DNA of 64,000 bases from JAVBUP01 sp031555175 (GCA_031555175.1 JAVBUP010000019.1:11186-75185); one strand, 5' to 3'. Positions 53,864 to 63,246 are shown, counted from the stretch's first letter. Made by a program: numbers and translations. The notes: generated by a model not told the origin, from the sequence alone.

Positions 53864-53949
53864 TCAGGCATTATACTAGGGGAAGAGTTATGGAATATGT
53901 AATTTTGCTAATAGTAATATTAGCATTGCTTAATAAATTCATAGACTAA
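53827..53949 (+). CDS. Small hydrophobic peptide gene, type I toxin-like
   Basis: An open frame of 40 codons from ATG 53827 (SD AAGGTGG), within which ATG 53890 has its own SD (AGGGGAAG) and encodes a 19-residue peptide, MEYVILLIVILALLNKFID: one membrane-spanning segment with a charged end, similar in size and style to type I toxins such as Ibs or Fst. The mRNA would begin with a GGAAT-GAAA-ATTCC hairpin (53797-53810). Its 3' segment GTCAACCACC (53968-53977) can pair with the SD region GGTGGTTTGAC (53815-53825), the long-range closure typical of type I toxin mRNAs. It ends in a perfect terminator. I cannot tell which ATG is used. Confidence 0.5.
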   Translation: MSMSTVCWLHGRFRHYTRGRVMEYVILLIVILALLNKFID

Positions 53950-53982
53950 TCCTAGCTTATTTTCAACGTCAACCACCAAAGT

Positions 53983-54013
53983 GAAAGGGATGCTACAGGC
54001 ATCCCTTTCTTCT
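53983..54013 (+). terminator. Terminator of the toxin-like gene
   Basis: GAAAGGGATGC / GCATCCCTTTC (11 base pairs, TACAG loop), then TTCTTC. A 10-base direct repeat TTCAACGTCA flanks it (53962-53971 and 54013-54022). Confidence 0.8.
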
Positions 54014-54064
54014 TCAACGTCATAAATATTATAACATGTCTATATATTTATTCAATTTGAAATC

Positions 54065-55099
54065 TTATCTTTTAGTTAAGAAAAGAGTTAATAATTTAAG
54101 AGAATTTTCTACACCATCATAGTGGCTTCTTTCGTATCCATGACTTGCGAATACTCCAGGCCCAATTAATGCTCCCTTAATATCATTACCAGCTGACCTA
54201 GCAGCAGAAACATCAGAACCATACATTGGGTAGATATCTATTGCAAATGATAAGTTATTAGTTTTAGCTAAATTAATTAACTCATTTGTTAGATCATAAT
54301 CATATGGTCCACTTGAATCTTTAGCACAAATTGATACATCATAAATTGTACAGTCAAGATCAAGACCAATGCACCCCATATCAACTGCTAACAATTCACT
54401 AATATCACTAGGAATATTAGCTGATCCATGACCAACTTCTTCATATGTTGAAATTATGAATTTCGTTTTAAATGTAGGTTTTAAGTTGTTATCTTTTAGA
54501 TATTTTAGAGTACAAAGTAGAATAGCAACACTTAATTTATCATCTAAGAATCTAGATTTAATAAATCCATTATCTGTAATAATAGTTTTAGGATCAATAC
54601 AAATAAAATCTCCATTAGCGATACCAAGCTTAGCAGTATCATCTTTGGATTTTACAATTTCATCCAGTATTACTTCTAAGTTCTCCTCACTTCTTTGCTT
54701 ACTAGAGGCATCTTGATAAACATGGGCAGCAGGTGAAGTGGAGAAGATAGTTCCACTATAAATCTTTCCTTCTCTAGTAATTACGCGGCATAATTCGCTA
54801 TCTAAAGTAGGTAATGTTGGTCCACCAACTCTAGTAATAGCTATATTGCCATTACCTTTAATACTTCTTACCATTAATCCCAGTGTATCAACATGGGCAG
54901 AAACACCAACTGTTTTTGAGTTATCATTACCATCAATTGTAATAATTCCATTGCCTTTGACTGATCTTTCAAATGGATATCCTAAAGATGTGACATATTG
55001 CTCAATTTTTTCTATAATGTTAGTTGTATAACCACTTGGACTATCTATTGCCATAATCTCCTTTATAGTATTTAAAATATAATCTTTATCGAAATTCAT
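54065..55099 (-). CDS. M42-family metallo-aminopeptidase
   Basis: Dinuclear zinc/cobalt aminopeptidase or endoglucanase-like peptidase of 344 residues, family M42 (PepA-like). Metal and catalytic motifs are in order: SAHVDTLG, FLDDKLSVAI, the catalytic STYEEVGHG, the metal Asp DMGCIG and the final SHYDGVEN. It should trim N-terminal residues from cytoplasmic peptides. SD AAAGGAGAAG. It overlaps nothing but follows ttcA-like by 2 bases in the same direction. Confidence 0.92.
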   Translation of the reverse strand: MNFDKDYILNTIKEIMAIDSPSGYTTNIIEKIEQYVTSLGYPFERSVKGNGIITIDGNDNSKTVGVSAHVDTLGLMVRSIKGNGNIAITRVGGPTLPTLDSELCRVITREGKIYSGTIFSTSPAAHVYQDASSKQRSEENLEVILDEIVKSKDDTAKLGIANGDFICIDPKTIITDNGFIKSRFLDDKLSVAILLCTLKYLKDNNLKPTFKTKFIISTYEEVGHGSANIPSDISELLAVDMGCIGLDLDCTIYDVSICAKDSSGPYDYDLTNELINLAKTNNLSFAIDIYPMYGSDVSAARSAGNDIKGALIGPGVFASHGYERSHYDGVENSLKLLTLFLTKR

Positions 55100-55101
55100 A
55101 A

Positions 55102-55842
55102 TTACTTCTCCTTTTCATTTTTATGCCATAGGGCTGTATTTTCTTCATTTGACAACATGACTACAAAATTATTTTTAGCTTGAGGATATTTTTTATATAA
55201 TTCTCTTAGCCATAATTTTGTTTCTTCACGATTAGTATGCTTATCCATAGGGCAAGTAGATACTACAATGGGCACATTTGCTTCTCTTAAAGCATTTTCT
55301 ACATCTTGTTCATAGGCATAGATAAGTGGTCTTATAAAATGGGTATCAGTACGATCCATATACATTTTTGGTAAAAAAGTAGCAATTTTACCACCAGTTA
55401 TCATATTCATAAATAATGTTTCAACTGCATCATCTGAATGATGAGCAAATGCAACCTTATTACACCCATGTTTTTTAGCAGCTTCTATCACAGTAGCCTT
55501 TTTAAATTTAGAACACAATGAGCATTTCAAATCCCCATTATCATATGCATTTAGTTTTAGTATTTCATATATTTCAGAATTTATATCATAATACTCAATA
55601 TTTTGCTCTTGACAGAAAGTTCTAATAGATTCAAAATCCATGTCTGGAAATCCCATAGAAATGTGAATACCAACTATATCAAATTTTACATCAGCAAATC
55701 GCTTATATAAAGATAGAGCATATAGTAGTACCATTGAATCCTTACCACCTGAAACACCTACACAAATTTTATCTCCTTCTTGAATCATATTAAAGTCCTT
55801 ATCGGCTTTTCTAATACATCCAAGAATTTTTTTCATTCCCAT
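55102..55842 (-). CDS. TtcA-like tRNA thiolation enzyme (PP-loop ATPase)
   Basis: PP-loop ATPase of 246 residues of the TtcA/TtuA family. The P-loop is VGVSGGKDSMVLL (about residue 33), the cysteine pair KCSLCSKFKK binds a [4Fe-4S] cluster, and AFAHHSDDAVETL is the second family block. It probably thiolates a tRNA base (2-thiocytidine 32 in TtcA); exact target unproven. SD AAGGTGA before ATG 55842. First gene of a leftward pair with the M42 peptidase. Confidence 0.85.
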   Translation of the reverse strand: MGMKKILGCIRKADKDFNMIQEGDKICVGVSGGKDSMVLLYALSLYKRFADVKFDIVGIHISMGFPDMDFESIRTFCQEQNIEYYDINSEIYEILKLNAYDNGDLKCSLCSKFKKATVIEAAKKHGCNKVAFAHHSDDAVETLFMNMITGGKIATFLPKMYMDRTDTHFIRPLIYAYEQDVENALREANVPIVVSTCPMDKHTNREETKLWLRELYKKYPQAKNNFVVMLSNEENTALWHKNEKEK

Positions 55843-55858
55843 AACATCACCTTAGTCT

Positions 55859-55887
55859 ATTTTACATTTTTTTAATCATTTAATCAA
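55859..55887 (-). promoter_or_regulatory. Promoter of the TtcA-like/M42 operon
   Basis: Leftward TTGATT (55887-55882), 17-base spacer, TAAAAT (55864-55859). Confidence 0.6.
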
Positions 55888-55920
55888 CATAACAAATCGC
55901 TTTTAAATATTTAGAAATAA

Positions 55921-55929
55921 TGGTATATT
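55921..55929 (+). promoter_or_regulatory. Extended -10 promoter of truB-ribF
   Basis: TGG-TATATT (55921-55929), divergent from the leftward promoter. Confidence 0.5.
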
Positions 55930-55951
55930 AGAATAGCTAGGAAGTGAGATA

Positions 55952-56797
55952 ATGGATGGAATTATTGTAGTAAAAAAAGAAACTGGAATGACAAGCCACG
56001 ATGTAGTGAATAGATTAAGAAAAATACTTGGCACAAAAAAAGTTGGTCATTGTGGAACTTTAGATCCAGAAGCATCTGGAGTACTTGTTTGTTGTGTTAA
56101 TAAAGCTACGAAAATTATCCAATTTTTAACAGCTGAAGAAAAAGAATATATTGCAACTCTTTATCTAGGTGCTTCCACAACTACATATGATAAGGAAGGG
56201 GAAATTGTCGAGAAAAAAGAATATATTGATAATTTTTCACATCAGTACCTCCAAGATATTTGTAATGGTTTTTTAGGCAAATCATTGCAAATACCACCGA
56301 TTTATTCTGCAATCAAAGTCAATGGGAAAAAACTATATGAGTATGCACGTGAGGGGATTGAGGTAGAAATACAACCACGTGAAATAGAAATAAAGGAAAT
56401 TGAAGTATTGGACGTACAGGATAATTTAATAACATTTAGAGCTAAATGCTCTAAGGGAACATATATTAGATCGCTATGTTTAGATATAGCTAATAGACTT
56501 GGATATCCAGGATATATGCAAGATTTAGTTAGAACACAATCGGGACCATTTACTCTAGATGATAGTTTTTCATTGGAGCAAATTTCTAATAATGATTATA
56601 TATTACATCCTATTGAACAAGGATTAACGGAATATAAAAGTGTAGTTATGGACAATGAACAAGAAATACTCCAGGGTAAGAAATTGCGCCTAGATTATAA
56701 TGAGAGAATTGTGATTATTAATAAGAATAATAAAGCATTAGCTATATATGAACCTTGTGGAGATGGGCTGATGCGTAGTGTTAGGGGGTTATGGTAG
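55952..56797 (+). CDS. truB: tRNA pseudouridine-55 synthase
   Basis: TruB of 281 residues, makes pseudouridine 55 in the T-loop of tRNA. The start DGIIVVKKETGMTSHDVV, the catalytic Asp block GTLDPEASGVLV (Asp about 43) and CSKGTYIRSLCLDI are diagnostic. SD AGGAAGTGAG. It overlaps ribF by 7 bases, the standard truB-ribF pair. Confidence 0.96.
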   Translation: MDGIIVVKKETGMTSHDVVNRLRKILGTKKVGHCGTLDPEASGVLVCCVNKATKIIQFLTAEEKEYIATLYLGASTTTYDKEGEIVEKKEYIDNFSHQYLQDICNGFLGKSLQIPPIYSAIKVNGKKLYEYAREGIEVEIQPREIEIKEIEVLDVQDNLITFRAKCSKGTYIRSLCLDIANRLGYPGYMQDLVRTQSGPFTLDDSFSLEQISNNDYILHPIEQGLTEYKSVVMDNEQEILQGKKLRLDYNERIVIINKNNKALAIYEPCGDGLMRSVRGLW

Positions 56798-57723
56798 TGG
56801 AAATTATCTATATAAATCAAGAGGCAACAACCACATTTACTAAGCCGTTGTCTGTAGCCATTGGCTTTTTTGATGGTATACATAGAGGTCATTTAAAACT
56901 AGTGAAAAGGGCTAAAAGTATTGCGGTAAAGCATAATCTAGCATCTGCTATGATTACCTTTAACCCAAATCCATTAGTAACACTAGGAGTAATAAAACAA
57001 GAACGCTATTTAACCTCAATGGAAGATAGAGCTCAAATACTTGCCAAACTAGGAATAGACTATCTGATTGTTATTGATTTTAGTATTGAAGTTGCTAATA
57101 TGTCGCCTAATGATTTTATTAATGAGTATATTACTAAACTAAATGTTAAATATGTTGTATGCGGTTATGATTTCCATTTTGGAGCAAAAGGTGTTGGTGA
57201 TGCAAATACGTTAAAGCAATTGGCTAATAATCAATATAGTGTTGATGTTATATCTGAAGTAGATCATGATGATATTAAAATATCATCTACTCGCATTAAT
57301 CAATTATTGGCGAATGGTAATATTGAGGAAGTCAATTATCTATTATCGCGTCCGTTTAGAATAAATGGGATTGTAATTCACGGTCAAAAGAACGGTCGTA
57401 AATTAGGATATCCAACGGCTAATATCGATTATGGAAGTTATGCATTACCGCGAAATGGTGTTTATGCTGTAAAAGTTAAACATCATAATAAAACATATGT
57501 TGGTATGTGCAACATTGGTATAAATCCAACTATTAATGTTCTAACAGAGATATCAATGGAAGTTAATATATTTGATTTTAAACAGGAAATATATGGTGAT
57601 GAGATAGAAGTATATTTTTACGATTATATTAGAGATGAAAAGAAGTTTGCTAACTTAGATGAATTAATGACTCAACTTTCTTTAGATAAGAAAAAGATAG
57701 CTGAGTACTTTGATAAAATATAA
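56791..57723 (+). CDS. ribF: Bifunctional riboflavin kinase/FAD synthetase
   Basis: RibF of 310 residues: phosphorylates riboflavin to FMN and adenylates FMN to FAD. The N-terminal FAD synthetase half has the nucleotidylyl motif AIGFFDGIHRGHLKL; the C-terminal flavokinase half has GRKLGYPTANI and GVYAVKVKHHNKTYVGMCNIG. Start ATG 56791 is inside truB. In most Firmicutes rpsO follows directly; here it lies about 5.8 kb further on. Confidence 0.96.
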   Translation: MVVEIIYINQEATTTFTKPLSVAIGFFDGIHRGHLKLVKRAKSIAVKHNLASAMITFNPNPLVTLGVIKQERYLTSMEDRAQILAKLGIDYLIVIDFSIEVANMSPNDFINEYITKLNVKYVVCGYDFHFGAKGVGDANTLKQLANNQYSVDVISEVDHDDIKISSTRINQLLANGNIEEVNYLLSRPFRINGIVIHGQKNGRKLGYPTANIDYGSYALPRNGVYAVKVKHHNKTYVGMCNIGINPTINVLTEISMEVNIFDFKQEIYGDEIEVYFYDYIRDEKKFANLDELMTQLSLDKKKIAEYFDKI

Positions 57724-57739
57724 TGCCGTTATAATAATG

Positions 57740-57767
57740 GAAAGTAGAATTCTACTTTCTTTTTTTA
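57740..57767 (+). terminator. Terminator of truB-ribF
   Basis: GAAAGTAG / CTACTTTC with AATT loop, then TTTTTTTT. Confidence 0.9.
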
Positions 57768-57809
57768 ATTAAAATATGATAAACACCTATACTAATATAG
57801 AGGTGCCAT

Positions 57810-58670
57810 ATGAAAAAAATAAGTAATTATATGCAATTAATAGTAATTAGCTGTATTTGGGGATTTAATATAGTATTGATGAAATATTTGAGTAAGACAC
57901 TAGCATATTCATTCATGGCGGCATATCGAGTAGTTATTAGCTTTATATTTTTGTACTTCATTACTAATAAAAAAGATATATTAACGAAAAAGAATAATAT
58001 TATTTTATTTTTTATAGCTATGATTAATATCAGTGGGTATATGACATTATCAAATTTAGCGATTAGCTTATCTGAAACTAAGAATATTGCTTTTATTACT
58101 GTGCTAACTCCAATGTTCACAGCTATTATTAGCCGCTATTTAGCCCATAAAAAGCTAAGCAACTATACAAAAGTTTCAATACTATTATCGGCATTTGGAG
58201 CCATTGGTATATACATCAATAATGGTTCTGCTTTAACTTTAGGTGATGGTATTATGATTATAGCTATTATAATGCATTGTTTATCATATGTACTTATTGA
58301 AAAATACAGTCAACAAATACCATCAGAAACGATTGCCTATAAACTATTTCAATACGGGATGTGGCAAATAGTTATATTTAATTTAATATTTTATAGAAGA
58401 GAAATACTAACATTTGATTACCCAATATCTATTTTAATACTATTTGCATTATCAAGCATAATTGGGTATTGTTATTGCCAAGTTATGTATCAAAAACAAG
58501 TATCAATTCTTGGCTCAATTAAAGCTAGTTTCTTTTTAAATTTAAATCCAATTTTTACTCTTATTGGCTCAATTATATTCTTACAAGAAAGAGTAAGTTT
58601 TGTTGAATTACTATGTTTTCTAGTCATCCTATGTGGAGTTTATATTTCTACAAAAGAAAAAAGTAGCTAA
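57810..58670 (+). CDS. DMT-family (EamA) transporter
   Basis: Membrane protein of 286 residues with ten hydrophobic helices in two EamA repeats (first with CIWGFNIVLMKYLSK, second with GDGIMIIAIIMHCLSYVL). Drug/metabolite transporter superfamily; the substrate cannot be told, possibly an amino acid or metabolite exporter. SD AGAGGTG. Its 3' end forms a bidirectional hairpin with the convergent ZIP gene. Confidence 0.85.
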   Translation: MKKISNYMQLIVISCIWGFNIVLMKYLSKTLAYSFMAAYRVVISFIFLYFITNKKDILTKKNNIILFFIAMINISGYMTLSNLAISLSETKNIAFITVLTPMFTAIISRYLAHKKLSNYTKVSILLSAFGAIGIYINNGSALTLGDGIMIIAIIMHCLSYVLIEKYSQQIPSETIAYKLFQYGMWQIVIFNLIFYRREILTFDYPISILILFALSSIIGYCYCQVMYQKQVSILGSIKASFFLNLNPIFTLIGSIIFLQERVSFVELLCFLVILCGVYISTKEKSS

Positions 58671-58679
58671 GCTACTTTT
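58659..58679 (-). terminator. Bidirectional terminator between DMT and ZIP genes
   Basis: AAAAGTAGC / GCTACTTTT with the DMT stop codon TAA as the loop. Leftward it is followed by TTTTTTCTTTT; rightward the T-run is shorter. Confidence 0.8.
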
Positions 58680-59463
58680 AACCTAATAATAATGAGATAA
58701 TTGCCATAATCCAAAAACCGCCCATAAAGCCATATGTTCCTATATGACTAGAATCAGTTTGGGACTCTGGTATCAATTCTTCAGCAATGACAAACAACAT
58801 TGCCCCAGCAGCAAAACTTAGTAAAAGTGGTAATAATGGCACAAGCCACATTGATAAAAATATACCAAGTACTGAAAAGACTGGCTCAGCAAGACTTGAT
58901 ATTTGCCCTAACCAAAATGCTCTTTTTTTATTTACACCTTCCGTAATTAGTGGGAAAGTAACGGCGAATCCCTCTGGGAAGTTTTGAATAGCTAAACCGA
59001 TGCACATAGCAAGTGCACCTCCAAGTGTAACCATATCTCCTGTCATACTAGCCCCGATTGCTACACCTAAAGCCAAACCTTCCGGTATATTATGAAGAGC
59101 TACAGCCATGACTAATAGAAAAGAACGAGGCATATGCGTTTTCATTCCTTCTTGGTGATTTGTTGTGAAATGGAGATGTGGCAATAATTTGTCTAATGAT
59201 AACATACAACCTATTCCAATTAAAAAACCTAAAGTAATAATCATAATTCCAAAGTTAATACCATTACTATCCTCAACTGCATAATCAAAAGCTGGGAGCA
59301 GTAATCCCCAAACAGTTGCTGCCAACATTACACCAGCAGCAAAACCAAGCATTACTCCTTGAGTTGCCTTCTTTGATACCTTAACGATAGTAGCACTTAT
59401 AACTCCCAGAGCTGTCGCTATATATGGAATTAGAATCATAAAAATAATAAATGTTATATCCAT
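58678..59463 (-). CDS. ZIP-family metal transporter
   Basis: Eight-helix divalent-metal transporter of 261 residues. The metal-site helices are HNIPEGLALGVAIG and QNFPEGFAVTFPL (first His replaced by Gln, as in many bacterial ZupT/GufA proteins), with a cytoplasmic His cluster (LPHLHFTTNH). Likely imports Zn or Fe/Mn. SD AGGAGGG. Monocistronic with its own promoter. Confidence 0.9.
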   Translation of the reverse strand: MDITFIIFMILIPYIATALGVISATIVKVSKKATQGVMLGFAAGVMLAATVWGLLLPAFDYAVEDSNGINFGIMIITLGFLIGIGCMLSLDKLLPHLHFTTNHQEGMKTHMPRSFLLVMAVALHNIPEGLALGVAIGASMTGDMVTLGGALAMCIGLAIQNFPEGFAVTFPLITEGVNKKRAFWLGQISSLAEPVFSVLGIFLSMWLVPLLPLLLSFAAGAMLFVIAEELIPESQTDSSHIGTYGFMGGFWIMAIISLLLG

Positions 59464-59486
59464 AACAGACCCTCCTAGTGTATTTT

Positions 59487-59515
59487 ATTATAATTATATT
59501 ATTATGTGATAACAA
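59487..59515 (-). promoter_or_regulatory. Promoter of the ZIP gene
   Basis: Leftward TTGTTA (59515-59510), 17-base spacer, TATAAT (59492-59487). Confidence 0.7.
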
Positions 59516-59797
59516 GTAATCTACTCATAATAAAATCCTGTAGTTAATTAAAAAAATAGGCATATATATATTTTGAGCTATATATATTAATAATTAGAAG
59601 CGATAATTATTATTAGTAATATTTTATTGATTATATCAATAAAATTTAAGTGACTGAATCTATTAAATATGATATATTTGTAAAGTAGAAGTTATTAGTT
59701 GGTAAATACGTATTCACAAAATACATAAAAACTATTTAATTTAAAAATAGAAAACGCCATTCTTTATAATAATAATAGTATACCGGAGGGCATTATA
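59516..59797 (+). other. AT-rich divergent region upstream of hybrid kinase 2
   Basis: No gene seen. It contains a perfect 10-base inverted repeat ATTTTATTGA / TCAATAAAAT (59621-59645, 5-base spacer) without a T-run, a possible operator, and a -10-like TATAAT at 59765-59770 ahead of the SD CGGAGGG. Confidence 0.45.
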
Positions 59798-62700
59798 ATG
59801 GGTGAATTACAAAAAAGACTACATGAAATATTTCATAGCAATGATTCTGGAATTCTAATAGCTGAAAAGCAAATTGATAATAATAAAGTTGTTGACTATA
59901 TAATTTGTCATTGCAATGATTCATTAGGAAAAAATATAAATCAATGGATTGGAAAATCCGTGTTTTTTGATGTCAATGAAAATACTAAGGCTAGATATAT
60001 AGAATTGTTTAATGAAATTATAGCTAGTAAGGAACAAAAAACCTTTAATGGTTTTTATGTAGTAGAATTTGATAATAAAATCATAATATCATTGTGCAAT
60101 AACCAAACTATGATGAATGGTGATGATAGATTCAAATTACTATTAGATTCATTATATTTTGGGGTTATAGTAGTGGATAGGGATTTAAATATTACGGAAT
60201 GGGATGAAATGATTCATAATGCTTCTGGGCTTACTAAAGAAGAAATGATTGGAAAACCATTTAAAATAACAGATTATATGTTTGAAAGAGGTAAGTATGA
60301 TGAAATAATCAATTCATTAAGAAATGGTAAAACTATTGGATATGATAATCTAAAAGTAGTTAATAAGAGAGATAATGAGGTTAGATACATTCAATCTTCA
60401 TATATGCCACTAATGAATCATGACAATGAATTTGATGGTTTTATTAATATCTTAATTGACAATTCTGAACGCTATGTAATGGAGCGCCGAAATAAAAATC
60501 TAATTGATGTAATTGATAATGCTGGTATTGGAGTTGTTATAAGAAATAATAAGGGAATTATTACAGATTGGAATATTGGAGCTAAACATATCTTTGGATA
60601 TGATGGACAAGAGGTTATTGGGACAAGTGGCCCATCGTTATATACTTCCCCTAGCGACCAACAACTTGATAGAAAAAATGTAGTAGATATATATGAAAAG
60701 AAAAAATCTTTTGCTGGCAATTACAAGAAAAGAACAAAATCTGGAGATGAGATTTATGTATATGCCCAGTATTTACCACTATTAGATAATGAAGATAATA
60801 TGGTTGGAAATGTGTCTATTTACCAAGATATCACTCGTGAATACGAAGAAAGAGAGTACGCAGAAAGTCTTGCCACTATTGTGAGAAATTCTTCTTCTGG
60901 GACATTAATTTTTGATCTTAATGATAAAATAACATATGCGAATGACTCCGCTTCATCAATTCTTGGTTTTTCTAATGAAGAACTATTAAACAGCGATTGT
61001 TTCACTAATGGACTATATTTCAAGAAAAGAAGTAAGGATGAAATTATTAACAAAGTAATAAATGGTTATAAAGTTGATGGCTTAGAGTTAGAATTTATAA
61101 CAAAAGAAGAACAAAAAATCTATTTACTTGTAAATTACGCCCCAATTAAAAATCAGTTTGGTGATGTAGTACATTATACATGTGCGTTTGAAGACGTTAC
61201 TAATATTCATATGGCTATGGAGCAACTACAAGTCTCATATGATGAAACTACTAAATTAATTCAAACGATGCCGGCTCCAATGGTAGTGTTTGCGGCGGAT
61301 GGGGAAATACTAGAAGCGAATCAAGCTTATGCTTCATTACTTGGTATAAACGATTCACAAGATTTAATTGGTAGGAATTCTGCAGAGTTTAATCCGCAAC
61401 TTCAATCACATTTGATTGAGGAAACAGCATTTAACTATATGTCTGCTGGTGGTAATCATAGGATAGTGGCTACCAAAGTAACTGGGGAACCTTTATACTT
61501 AATCGCGACGATGCAAAAAATGAATTATCGTGGACGTGATGTGTTTGTTGGACATTGCCGTGATATAGAATTGCAAATGCGATCTGAAAGAGCTTTAAGA
61601 GAAGCTGCGGAAGATGCTAGGATTGCTTCTGAAACTAAGTCTAATTTCTTAGCTAATATGTCACATGAAATAAGAACTCCGCTAAATGGAGTATTGGGCT
61701 TTGCTGAACTAGCCTTAGATGATGATAAGCTTAGTCGAAGAACTGCTAAGTATTTGGAGAATATTAGATCAAGTGCTAATGGATTATTGTCAATTATTAA
61801 TGATATTTTGGATATCACTAAGATTGAATCTGGAAAAATGGAATTAAAAGATACGCCATTCATATTGCAGGATGTTTGTGATTCTGCCATATTGATTAAT
61901 AAAATCAAATCCGAAGAAAAAGGAATATCTCTTTTAATTAATATTGAGCCTATATACGATAAAAAGTTAATTGGTGATCCAACTAAGTTAAGGCAAGTTC
62001 TTGTAAATATTTTATCTAATGCAATCAAATTTACAGAATTTGGCTCTGTTAGTTTCAATTCGAAAATAAAGAAAGTAACAGATAAATATACGACTATTCT
62101 TTTTGAAATTATTGATACTGGGATTGGAATGGAAGAAAGCGAAATAAAAATAATATTTGAATCGTTTATGCAAGCTGATGCTTCCACAACAAGAGAATAT
62201 GGTGGAACTGGACTAGGATTGCCAATAACAAAGAGCTTAGTGGAGTTAATGGGTGGGAAACTAGAAGTTGCTTCATCTCCAGGAGTTGGAAGTAGATTCT
62301 ATTTTACTTTAACATTTGAAACGATTGAAAATAATGAAATTGAGGTAGTTCAATATAACCAGGAAAATGGTCGTCCGGTATTTGATGCTTTAGTACTAGT
62401 TTGTGAGGATAACATTATTAATCAAACTGTAATAAAAGCTAATCTTGATAAGCTAGGCATTACTACAATCATTGCTGAAAATGGCTTAATTGGTTTTGAA
62501 ACTGTTCAAAAATATCACGCACAAGGAAAAATATTTGATTTAATTTTAATGGATATTCATATGCCAGAATTATCGGGAATTGAAGCTACTAAATTGATTT
62601 TGAAGCAAGAAAGTAATATTCCAATTATTGCCATGACTGCTAATGTACTAAAAAATGAAATTGAAAAGTATTATGATGCTGGAATGGTTGATTTTATAGG

Positions 62701-63175
62701 AAAACCATATACTAATACTCAACTATGGTCGATACTCTTAAAATATTTAAAACCAATTAGATATGAAGAGATAAGATCTAATCAAAAAGAAATTGATGTT
62801 ATAGATAGTAAACTAGTAGAATATAAAATTGGTATTAAGCGTTGTGCGAATGATGAAGATTTATATAAACAAATGAAAGAAACATTCTATAAAACCAATC
62901 TTGATTTTATGGAGAGACTTAATGATTGCTTATCTGATCTAGATGTTGAGAAAGCATGTAAGTTTGTGCATACTTTAAAAAGCAATGCTGCGACAATTGG
63001 AGCTGTTTCACTAAGCAGTTTATTGTCAAAGGTTGAGCTGCAACTTAAAATGATTTTAAGTGGTAAAACTATTGCAAGAGATAATAGTGAATATATCGAT
63101 ATCCGTGAGTTAATAAAACAACTTGATGCTCAATTGAGCGCTGTCTTAAACGAATTAGAGTGGGGTATTATTTAA
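59798..63175 (+). CDS. Hybrid sensor histidine kinase, PAS-HisKA-HATPase-REC-Hpt (2)
   Basis: A 1125-residue soluble kinase, paralogous to the one at 49670 but about 200 residues shorter because of fewer PAS domains. An N-terminal PAS-like domain and four PAS domains (about 110-230, 233-350, 352-470, 475-590) precede HisKA with His 623 (NMSHEIRTPLNG), HATPase with GTGLGLPITKSL, a receiver with Asp 919 (LILMDIHMP), and an Hpt with His 1058 (HTLKSNAATIGA, Ser for the usual Gly). No membrane helix and no cognate output regulator nearby. Its insertion separates rpsO from truB-ribF. SD GGAGGG. Confidence 0.92.
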   Translation: MGELQKRLHEIFHSNDSGILIAEKQIDNNKVVDYIICHCNDSLGKNINQWIGKSVFFDVNENTKARYIELFNEIIASKEQKTFNGFYVVEFDNKIIISLCNNQTMMNGDDRFKLLLDSLYFGVIVVDRDLNITEWDEMIHNASGLTKEEMIGKPFKITDYMFERGKYDEIINSLRNGKTIGYDNLKVVNKRDNEVRYIQSSYMPLMNHDNEFDGFINILIDNSERYVMERRNKNLIDVIDNAGIGVVIRNNKGIITDWNIGAKHIFGYDGQEVIGTSGPSLYTSPSDQQLDRKNVVDIYEKKKSFAGNYKKRTKSGDEIYVYAQYLPLLDNEDNMVGNVSIYQDITREYEEREYAESLATIVRNSSSGTLIFDLNDKITYANDSASSILGFSNEELLNSDCFTNGLYFKKRSKDEIINKVINGYKVDGLELEFITKEEQKIYLLVNYAPIKNQFGDVVHYTCAFEDVTNIHMAMEQLQVSYDETTKLIQTMPAPMVVFAADGEILEANQAYASLLGINDSQDLIGRNSAEFNPQLQSHLIEETAFNYMSAGGNHRIVATKVTGEPLYLIATMQKMNYRGRDVFVGHCRDIELQMRSERALREAAEDARIASETKSNFLANMSHEIRTPLNGVLGFAELALDDDKLSRRTAKYLENIRSSANGLLSIINDILDITKIESGKMELKDTPFILQDVCDSAILINKIKSEEKGISLLINIEPIYDKKLIGDPTKLRQVLVNILSNAIKFTEFGSVSFNSKIKKVTDKYTTILFEIIDTGIGMEESEIKIIFESFMQADASTTREYGGTGLGLPITKSLVELMGGKLEVASSPGVGSRFYFTLTFETIENNEIEVVQYNQENGRPVFDALVLVCEDNIINQTVIKANLDKLGITTIIAENGLIGFETVQKYHAQGKIFDLILMDIHMPELSGIEATKLILKQESNIPIIAMTANVLKNEIEKYYDAGMVDFIGKPYTNTQLWSILLKYLKPIRYEEIRSNQKEIDVIDSKLVEYKIGIKRCANDEDLYKQMKETFYKTNLDFMERLNDCLSDLDVEKACKFVHTLKSNAATIGAVSLSSLLSKVELQLKMILSGKTIARDNSEYIDIRELIKQLDAQLSAVLNELEWGII

Positions 63176-63219
63176 GAAAAATTATCTGTTAAACGAAAGA
63201 TATACGCTTTAAGTTAGTT

Positions 63220-63246
63220 GACAAACATTTATTGTTTGTCTTTTTT
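63220..63246 (+). terminator. Terminator of hybrid kinase 2
   Basis: GACAAACA / TGTTTGTC with TTTAT loop, then TTTTTT. The next 185 bases, to the rpsO promoter, show no gene. Confidence 0.88.
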
